A stretch of DNA of 64,000 nt from Caballeronia calidae (GTDB lineage Bacteria; Pseudomonadota; Gammaproteobacteria; Burkholderiales; Burkholderiaceae). The translations under genes were made by a program, and so were the position numbers. Position 1 is the first letter of the stretch; each line of letters starts with the position of its first letter. Positions 57,842 to 64,000 of this stretch are shown here, in pieces. Location: the NCBI RefSeq assembly GCF_900044055.2, contig NZ_FCOX02000014.1, positions 100,272-164,271 of the forward strand. The letters run 5' to 3'. The notes beneath the pieces are model-generated. The model was not told where the DNA came from. It saw nothing but the letters and a program-made list of their open reading frames with translations, and did no database searches.

Positions 57842-60800
57842 AAATCGCGGCTCGGCGCGGCGAGACGGCCAAGCAGCGCGCTATGGTCTTCGAGCCGCTG
57901 CGCCACCAGATGCCGCACGTCGCCTTCCATTTGCCAGACGCCGTGCACGCCGAGCAGCGACGCCCCCAGCAGCACTTTGCGCTGCTTCTCGACGAGTCCC
58001 GGCCAGACGATCACGTTGATCGCGCCGGTTTCGCCTTCGATCGAGACGAAGATCGTGCCGTTCGCCGTGCCCGGCCGCTGGCGCACCGTCACGATGCCGC
58101 ATGCCCGCACGAAGCGCCCGTTTTTGATGCCTTCCAGCTCGGCCGCGCTCTTGAAGCGCAGGCGCGAAAGCTTTGCGCGCAAAAGCGCGAGCGGATGACG
58201 ATTGAGCGTGAGCCCGAGACTCGCGTAGTCATCGACGATTTCGCGGCCTTCCGATGCTTCCGGCAGCACGAGCGGCGCCTCGCTCATCGGCGCGTCGCGT
58301 AGCAATTCAGGCGCGCGCTGCTGCGCGGTGACCGCCCACCACGCCTGACGCCGATGCCCCGCGATGCTCGCGAGCGCATTCCCCGCCGCGAGCGCTTCGT
58401 GCTCGCGGCGCGACAAGGCGGCGCGGCGCGTGAGATCGTCGACATCGGTGAACGGTGCTTGTGCGCGCGCAGCCATGATCCGTTCGGCCGCCGCCTGCGG
58501 AAAGCCCTTGATCAGCTGCAGGCCGATCCGCACGCCCGGCCCTTTCGCTCCGTATCCCCGCGCCGGCAGCTCGACGCGCGCGGCAAGCTTGCGCGCGCCG
58601 CGCCGCGTGGTTCTGCGAAAGATTTGATCCGATACGGCCGCGCCGTAAAACTGCTGACGCCGACGCTCCTTGCCGGCATCGAACACGATGCGCTCGCCGT
58701 TGCCGGATCGCGCTTCCAGCACCGATTCCCAGTCGCTCAGCGACACATCGGGCGCAAACACCGGCACGCCGTGACGCCGCGCATCCTGCACGAGCTGCGA
58801 AGGCGAATAAAAGCCGAGCGGCTGGCTGTTCAGCAGGCCGGCCAGAAACGCCGCGGGCTCGTAACGCTTGATCCACGCGCTGAAGTAGACGAGCAGCGCG
58901 AAGCTCGCTGAGTGACTCTCCGGAAAGCCGTACTCGCCGAAGCCCTCGATCTGCTTGCACACGCGCGCAGCGAAATCGTGCTCGTAGCCGCGCGCGAGCA
59001 TCTTTTTCATGAGATCGGCCTGATACTGCTCCAGATGGCTGCCCCGACGCCAGGCGGCCATCGCGCGGCGCAACTGATCGGCCTGCTCCGCCGTGTAACC
59101 GGCCGCGACCATCGCGAGCTTCATCACCTGTTCCTGGAAAATCGGCACGCCGAGCGTGCGGCCGAGCACCGGCCGCAACTCCTCTTTCGGATAGTCCTCC
59201 TCTTCCAGCCCCTGCTTGCGACGCAGATACGGATGCACCATGCCACCTTGAATCGGGCCGGGCCGTACGATCGCCACTTCGATCACGAGGTCGTAGTACT
59301 TCTGCGGCCGCAGGCGCGGCAGCATGCTCTGCTGCGCGCGCGATTCGATCTGGAACACGCCGATGGTGTCCGCGCGGCAGCACATCTCGTAGACGGCCTT
59401 GTCCTCGCGACGAATATGCGAAATGCTGAAATTCGGCACGCCGCGCCGCAGCGCGACGAATTCGAGCGCGCGACGGATCGCCGAGAGCATGCCGAGCGCG
59501 AGCACGTCGACTTTCAGCAGCTTCAGCTGATCGATGTCGTCCTTGTCCCACTGGATCACGCAGCGGTCTTTCATTGCAGCGTTTTCGATCGGCACGAGCC
59601 GCGACAAGCGTTCCCGCGCGATCACGAAGCCACCGACGTGCTGCGACAGATGCCGAGGAAAACCGCGCAGCTCGCGCGTCAGGCGGATGAGATGCTTCGT
59701 GACGTGCGAATCGTCGCTGAAGCCGGCTTCCCTGAGATAGCCCGCCACCGCCGACGGCCCATCCCACCACTGCTGCGACTTGCCGATGCGCTCGATCAGC
59801 GACGCATCCAGTCCCAGCGCTTTGCCGACGTCCTTCAGCGCGCTGCGCGTGTGATACGTGATGACCGATGCCGCCAGCGACGCGCGATGCCGTCCATATT
59901 TCTGATAGATGTACTGGATGACTTCTTCGCGCCGCTGATGCTCGAAATCGACGTCGATATCGGGCGGCTCGTTGCGTGCTTGCGAAATGAAGCGCTCGAT
60001 CAGCAAGCCCATTCGGACCGGATCGAGCTCGGTAATGAAAAGGCAATAACAGATGATCGAATTCGCCGCCGATCCGCGGCCCTGACACAAAATCTTCTGG
60101 CTGCGCGCGAACGAGACGATGTCATAGACGGTCAGGAAGTACTTTTCGTATCCCAGCGTCGCGACGAGCGCCAGCTCCTTTTCGATGAGACCGATGGTCT
60201 CGGCATCCATACCGTTCGGCCAGCGCTTGAGCGCGCCCGCGATCACCTGCTTGCGCAAGTAGCTTGCGGGCGTTTCACCGGGCGGCACCAGCTCTTCGGG
60301 ATATTCGTACCTGAGTTCGTCGAGCGTGAACGTGCAGCGGGCCGCCACTTTCAGCGTTTCCCTGATCGCCTCTTTCGGATAGAGCGCGCCGATGCGCAGT
60401 CGCGTACGCAGATGCCGTTCAGCGTTCGCTTCCAGCGCATAGCCGCATTCGGCGAGCGGCCGGTTCAGGCGGATCGCGGTCAGCGTGTCCTGCAACGGCT
60501 TGCGCGAGCGCGCGTGCATCAGCGCGCCGCTTGCCGCGACGAGCGGCAATCCGCTCGCCTCGGCGATCACGCGACACGAAGCGAGACGTTCATCGTCGCT
60601 GCCGTCCTGCCATAGCTCCAGCGCGAGCCATGCGCGGCCGGCGGCGAAACCGGCCAGCCAGTGCGCGCGATCGAGCGTGTCGGCGAGCGTCGCGGAGCGC
60701 TGCGGCACGAGAATCAGCAAGCAATCGGGCAAGTGCCTCAAATGCGCGATATCGCCACGCAGATCGCTTGCATCGGATGAGCTGGCGGGATCGGTGAAAT

Positions 60801-61296
60801 CTTCGGGACCGATCTTGTAACTGCCCTTCGCCGAACGCGAGCGCGCAAGCGAAATCAGCTCCGACAAGTTGCCGTAGCCCGCGCGATCCGTCGCGAGCGC
60901 AATGAGCGTGCAGAACGGATCGCCGTCGGCATCGGTGAGATGCAGCTCGCTGCCGATGATCAGCTTCAACGCTTGCCGCTTCGGCGGCGGCTCGCCGGCC
61001 TCCCGCGCCGCTTCGGCCGCGGCTTCGGCCTTCGCTTCGATGTCCTTGATCGCGGCATGCGCGCGCACGACGCCCGCGAGCGAGCATTCGTCCGTGATCG
61101 CGAGCGCGGTATAGCCGTGCTCCAGCGCGGCCTCAGCCAGTTCCTGCGGATGCGACGCGCCGCGCAAGAACGAGAAATTGCTCAGGCAGTGCAACTCAGC
61201 GTAACCGGGCAACAGCGCCGACGCCGACATCGAGCCGAGAAATGCGGCTTTTTCGTCGCCTGCGCCCAAACCGATGATGTCACTCAAATCATCCAT
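57835..61296 (-). CDS. dnaE2: error-prone DNA polymerase DnaE2 (ImuC)
   Basis: A 1153-residue C-family polymerase alpha subunit. The N-terminal PHP domain opens with AELHCLSNFSFLRGASHP. The palm domain carries the catalytic aspartates in PDIDVDFEHQRREEV. Finger, beta-binding and OB-fold regions follow (GIVTVRQRPGTA). It does error-prone bypass of DNA damage with ImuA and ImuB. It starts 6 bases after imuB. Confidence 0.94.
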   Translation of the reverse strand: MDDLSDIIGLGAGDEKAAFLGSMSASALLPGYAELHCLSNFSFLRGASHPQELAEAALEHGYTALAITDECSLAGVVRAHAAIKDIEAKAEAAAEAAREAGEPPPKRQALKLIIGSELHLTDADGDPFCTLIALATDRAGYGNLSELISLARSRSAKGSYKIGPEDFTDPASSSDASDLRGDIAHLRHLPDCLLILVPQRSATLADTLDRAHWLAGFAAGRAWLALELWQDGSDDERLASCRVIAEASGLPLVAASGALMHARSRKPLQDTLTAIRLNRPLAECGYALEANAERHLRTRLRIGALYPKEAIRETLKVAARCTFTLDELRYEYPEELVPPGETPASYLRKQVIAGALKRWPNGMDAETIGLIEKELALVATLGYEKYFLTVYDIVSFARSQKILCQGRGSAANSIICYCLFITELDPVRMGLLIERFISQARNEPPDIDVDFEHQRREEVIQYIYQKYGRHRASLAASVITYHTRSALKDVGKALGLDASLIERIGKSQQWWDGPSAVAGYLREAGFSDDSHVTKHLIRLTRELRGFPRHLSQHVGGFVIARERLSRLVPIENAAMKDRCVIQWDKDDIDQLKLLKVDVLALGMLSAIRRALEFVALRRGVPNFSISHIRREDKAVYEMCCRADTIGVFQIESRAQQSMLPRLRPQKYYDLVIEVAIVRPGPIQGGMVHPYLRRKQGLEEEDYPKEELRPVLGRTLGVPIFQEQVMKLAMVAAGYTAEQADQLRRAMAAWRRGSHLEQYQADLMKKMLARGYEHDFAARVCKQIEGFGEYGFPESHSASFALLVYFSAWIKRYEPAAFLAGLLNSQPLGFYSPSQLVQDARRHGVPVFAPDVSLSDWESVLEARSGNGERIVFDAGKERRRQQFYGAAVSDQIFRRTTRRGARKLAARVELPARGYGAKGPGVRIGLQLIKGFPQAAAERIMAARAQAPFTDVDDLTRRAALSRREHEALAAGNALASIAGHRRQAWWAVTAQQRAPELLRDAPMSEAPLVLPEASEGREIVDDYASLGLTLNRHPLALLRAKLSRLRFKSAAELEGIKNGRFVRACGIVTVRQRPGTANGTIFVSIEGETGAINVIVWPGLVEKQRKVLLGASLLGVHGVWQMEGDVRHLVAQRLEDHSALLGRLAAPSRDFH

Positions 61297-61302
61297 GGCG
61301 CA

Positions 61303-62949
61303 TCATCCGAAAAAACCGTGCAGGAACCAGTAACCGGTGAGACGTTCGCGATAGAGCCAGAACATGCGGCCGCGATCGTCGGCGGCGACGTAGTAATCGC
61401 GCTGAACGCCGTTGCCGTCCCACCATCCCGCCTCGATGCGCTCGGTCCGGCTGATCAGCTTCAGCGGACGTCGATAGAACGGCCGCTCGTTGCGCAGCAT
61501 CAGCTTTTGCGGCGTTTCGAGTATCCACGCCGGACGCGGCTGCGAAGGGACGGCCAGATCCGGAAGTTCGAGCGGCCCGCCGGATTCGGTTTGCGCTTCT
61601 TCGGCTTCTGCTTCGATGGGCGCATCGGCTTGTGCTGCCTGCATCTTCGGCGCCTTCTTGCCGCGCGTCGGCTTCGCTTCCCGCTCGGGCTTATAGGCTT
61701 CGACCGTCATCGCCGCCTCGGGACGATGATCCTCCCGCGCGATCAGTTGCACGACATTCTCGGCGCCGAGCCGCGCGCTCAGGCGTTCGAGCAATTGCGC
61801 CATCGAGTCGCTGTCGGAACCCGGCATCGGAAACAGCGTGTCGGCTGGCGGCGCATGCTCGCTGACCTTGTCGGCCATAAGCTTCATCTCGATCACGGGC
61901 GCGGCGAGCGTCGTCTGGTTCAGCTTCTCGCGCAGCAGCCAGAGAATGTGATCGGCATCGCGCGTCGGCACGGCCCACGCCACCTTGAACGTCGACGTTT
62001 TCGGCGCGTGACGGGCGGCCAGTTCATGCTCGAGCAAGAGCGAAAATTCGCTGACCGCCGCATGATGCGCGCTCAGCCAGCCTGCGAGTTGCAGCACGAG
62101 CCGGCGGGCGGCGAACAACAACGCGTCGGCGCTTTCCACGCGCGCCTGCAATTCGAGCCGCGCTTCGAACGATGCCGGCGCGCTGAATGCCTCGCGCGGA
62201 TCGGGCGCCTGTCCATACGCCTGCGCGAGCCATTGCAGGACACCTTGCCCGAACCGGCGCGCGACGCCCTTGCGCGGCAGACGGCGCAAATCGGCCAGCG
62301 TCGCGCAACCGATCTGCTCGAACGCGTTGCCGTGCGAATGCGCCGACGGAACGAGCGATACGGGCAGTTCATCGAGCACGTGTACGAGCGTCGTCTCTTT
62401 CACGATGCGCACGCGCCGCGCAACCCGACGCGTGCGCGCGTGGGCGAGCAACCACGCGCCCCACGCAGTCGGCGCGCAGCCCATGCGTGAGGTGAAGCCG
62501 CATCCCTTCACCGTCGATGTCACCTTGGACAGCAACGCGCGCAATCCGCCGAAGAGCCGCATGCTCGCACCGACTTCGAGCAACACCGTATTCGCATGAG
62601 CAAGCACGACCTTGGGCGTGAACGCGAGCAACGCCAGCGCAACCGCTTCAATCGCGCTCTGCTCTTCGCGAATATCGACGGCGAGCAACGTCAGTTGCGG
62701 CGCCAGCGCGAACGCATGCGAGCGCGTGCTGCCGGGGCGCACGCCGAGCCGAAACGCGACGAGATCGGGCATCAGGATGCGCGCGTGATCGGCGAGCGCA
62801 AAGCATGGCTCGTCGATATCGTCGGCGCGGGCTTCATTGGCCGTCGACGTCGCTCCATGCAAGGTCGAAGTCACCGATGCTGAGGGCATCGATGGCGGCC
62901 TGACTGCTTCGAGCGATAAAAGCGGCAATGTCACCGCTATCCACAACAT
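61303..62949 (-). CDS. imuB: Y-family polymerase-like ImuB
   Basis: A 548-residue Y-family protein. The first strand, MLWIAVTLPLLSLEA, lacks the metal-binding Asp of active Y-polymerases (as is known for ImuB), and a long C-terminal extension should interact with ImuA and DnaE2. I start it at MLWIAV with GAGAGG upstream; a longer frame exists. Its first 38 codons overlap the end of imuA in another frame. Confidence 0.92.
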   Translation of the reverse strand: MLWIAVTLPLLSLEAVRPPSMPSASVTSTLHGATSTANEARADDIDEPCFALADHARILMPDLVAFRLGVRPGSTRSHAFALAPQLTLLAVDIREEQSAIEAVALALLAFTPKVVLAHANTVLLEVGASMRLFGGLRALLSKVTSTVKGCGFTSRMGCAPTAWGAWLLAHARTRRVARRVRIVKETTLVHVLDELPVSLVPSAHSHGNAFEQIGCATLADLRRLPRKGVARRFGQGVLQWLAQAYGQAPDPREAFSAPASFEARLELQARVESADALLFAARRLVLQLAGWLSAHHAAVSEFSLLLEHELAARHAPKTSTFKVAWAVPTRDADHILWLLREKLNQTTLAAPVIEMKLMADKVSEHAPPADTLFPMPGSDSDSMAQLLERLSARLGAENVVQLIAREDHRPEAAMTVEAYKPEREAKPTRGKKAPKMQAAQADAPIEAEAEEAQTESGGPLELPDLAVPSQPRPAWILETPQKLMLRNERPFYRRPLKLISRTERIEAGWWDGNGVQRDYYVAADDRGRMFWLYRERLTGYWFLHGFFG

Positions 62950-63697
62950 GTTTGACCTCTCGTGCTTTCCTTGCCTGATGCGCACGACGAATATGCTCGG
63001 GCAGAGCAGGCATTTGCAGCGGCAAGCTCAACTGCAACGGCTTTTCCAGCAAAGGGCCGCGCCGCTTGATGATGTCGATTTCAAGCATGACGGCCTGCAT
63101 CCACTCGCGGCGGTTCATCGTCTGCGCGTCGGCGGGAAGTATCGGCTTACAGACCATGCGCAACGGCGCAGCGGATGACTGTTTCGCCGCCTTGAGCGGG
63201 CGAAACAGGAATGCCAGCGACTGCGCTTCTTGAGCTGCCACCTGGAGCCTTCGCAGCGCTTCGGGACGCACTTGCGGCAGCCAGATCAGCACCGCGCCGA
63301 TGCCGTCCTGCTTCAGTGCCTGTTCCGCGGCCCAAAGCACCTGATCTTCGGGAGCCTTGACCCAGACCAGTTTGTTCACCACGATGTTCATCGCCCGGAG
63401 CGCAGCCAGATTGGGCTTCCACGGTGGCGCGATGAAGACGACGGAGCGGCCCTTGATCGTCGTCAGTTCCCGAAGCGTGCGCGCGAGCAGCCTGACTTCG
63501 CCCACGCCGCTTTCTTCGATCAGCAATTCGGTGACTGTGCCGGGCATCCAGCCTGCGCCGGGCAAGACCAGATCGAGCGCCCGAAAGCCGCTCGAGATGA
63601 TGTTCGAGTCAGGATCGTTGATCGGACTGCCTTGCCAGACCTGACGCTGCAGATGCGATGTCAGCCCGATATCGAACAATGAAAGTGCGGCACCCAT
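62834..63697 (-). CDS. imuA: RecA-like SOS mutagenesis protein ImuA
   Basis: A 287-residue RecA-related protein, starting at MGAALSLFDIG. It has the GFRALDLVLPGAGWMPGTVTELL segment (without a full Walker A) and the SVVFIAPPW motif. ImuA links the mutasome to RecA/beta clamp. It is the first gene of the LexA-controlled imuA-imuB-dnaE2 operon. Confidence 0.92.
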   Translation of the reverse strand: MGAALSLFDIGLTSHLQRQVWQGSPINDPDSNIISSGFRALDLVLPGAGWMPGTVTELLIEESGVGEVRLLARTLRELTTIKGRSVVFIAPPWKPNLAALRAMNIVVNKLVWVKAPEDQVLWAAEQALKQDGIGAVLIWLPQVRPEALRRLQVAAQEAQSLAFLFRPLKAAKQSSAAPLRMVCKPILPADAQTMNRREWMQAVMLEIDIIKRRGPLLEKPLQLSLPLQMPALPEHIRRAHQARKAREVKHVVDSGDIAAFIARSSQAAIDALSIGDFDLAWSDVDGQ

Positions 63698-63765
63698 GAG
63701 TTTCCCCGTCCAGCGCGAATGCAAGGGCCTGCTCATGGTTCGAGCACTCAGCGGCCTCTGGTTTT

Positions 63766-63781
63766 ACTGTATATTTATACA
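63766..63781. promoter_or_regulatory. LexA (SOS) box upstream of imuA
   Basis: CTGTATATTTATACAG, a perfect CTGT-N8-ACAG palindrome, lies 69 bases before the imuA start. It should repress the mutasome until DNA damage. Confidence 0.93.
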
Positions 63782-63906
63782 GTATTTCGATGCAGGAAGG
63801 TAAACAACTGGCCGGCGGAAAGTGCGCGCTGCACGAAGCGTAGAGATATGGAGAAAGGCCGACGAAGAGTTTGTCAGCGCTCGTGCGAAAACGTCGCCCC
63901 AAACGC

Positions 63907-63938
63907 AAAAACCCCACCTTTGTGGGGTGGGGTTTTTG
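63907..63938 (-). terminator. rRNA operon terminator
   Basis: CCCCACC and GGTGGGG form a strong stem with A/T arms, 16 bases after the 5S rRNA end on the minus strand. Confidence 0.85.
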
Positions 63939-63953
63939 TTTTCAGCATGAGGA

Positions 63954-64000
63954 GCCTGACGATTACCTACTTTCACACGGGTGATCCGCACTATCATCGG
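63954..64000 (-). rRNA. rrf: 5S rRNA, 3' end (partial, cut by window edge)
   Basis: The minus strand reads CCGATGATAGTGCGGATCAC then CCGTGTGAAAGTAGG and ends GTCAGGC, the 3' part of beta-proteobacterial 5S rRNA. The rest lies beyond the window, so an rRNA operon abuts the imu cassette. Confidence 0.9.

Overview
The window is high-GC, densely coded chromosomal DNA of a member of the Burkholderiaceae, most likely Burkholderia, Paraburkholderia or Caballeronia. This rests on gene content and protein character: the odhA-odhB-lpdA cluster, a complete isc operon, rimP-nusA-infB-rbfA-truB, a DUF3563 microprotein, an emrR-type MarR/OMF/HlyD/DHA2 efflux operon and an imuA-imuB-dnaE2 SOS cassette. Almost everything is core genome. 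I saw no prophage, CRISPR array or complete insertion sequence.

Layout. 1-6.6 kb (+): a fatty-acid/acyl-CoA operon with a long two-domain FabG-like reductase, a MaoC-type dehydratase, a FadI-like thiolase, an acyl-CoA ligase and a DUF1571 protein. 6.7-8.5 kb (+): a small unknown protein, SurE and a DUF2147 protein. 8.5-18.1 kb (-): a stand-alone DUF4096 protein, the AFG1-family ATPase ZapE, the 2-oxoglutarate dehydrogenase genes (sucA, sucB, lpdA) and typA/bipA. 18.4-23.5 kb (+): a MarR-regulated tripartite efflux operon. 23.5-33.3 kb (-): the translation/transcription operon rimP-nusA-infB-rbfA-truB, preceded by rluB and scpB. 33.6-41.3 kb: a mixed region with an aminotransferase, LysR and AraC regulators, a second DUF4096 protein, YdcF, GNAT and GGCT-like proteins and several small secreted proteins. 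41.4-43.7 kb (-): gltX followed by a five-gene tRNA cluster, Ala-Glu-Asp-Glu-Asp. 45.1-50.9 kb (-): the complete isc operon from iscR to iscX. 51-56 kb: a phosphatase, a patatin/3-hydroxybutyrate dehydrogenase pair, rlmJ, a DUF305 protein and a 48-residue DUF3563 protein. 56.2-57.8 kb: cueR divergent from copZ and an RmlD-like gene. 57.8-63.8 kb (-): the imuA-imuB-dnaE2 mutasome under a perfect LexA box. The window ends in the 3' end of a 5S rRNA gene on the minus strand.

Regulatory DNA is unusually legible here. There are two adjacent IscR type-1 boxes over the iscR promoter, a LexA box before imuA, a MerR-type promoter with a 19-bp spacer between cueR and copZ, and a sigma70 promoter with an overlapping inverted repeat before the MarR gene. 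A promoter followed by an intrinsic terminator in the rimP-nusA leader suggests attenuation. Terminator-like hairpins also lie inside three transcription units: infB/rbfA, iscA/hscB and the tRNA cluster.

No clearly new multi-gene system is visible. The best candidates for unexplained biology are the two DUF4096-only proteins (transposase-derived, without a catalytic domain), the copZ/RmlD-like pair under CueR control without a copper ATPase, the DUF3563 microprotein with its repeat-containing leader, and the terminator-split tRNA duplication.
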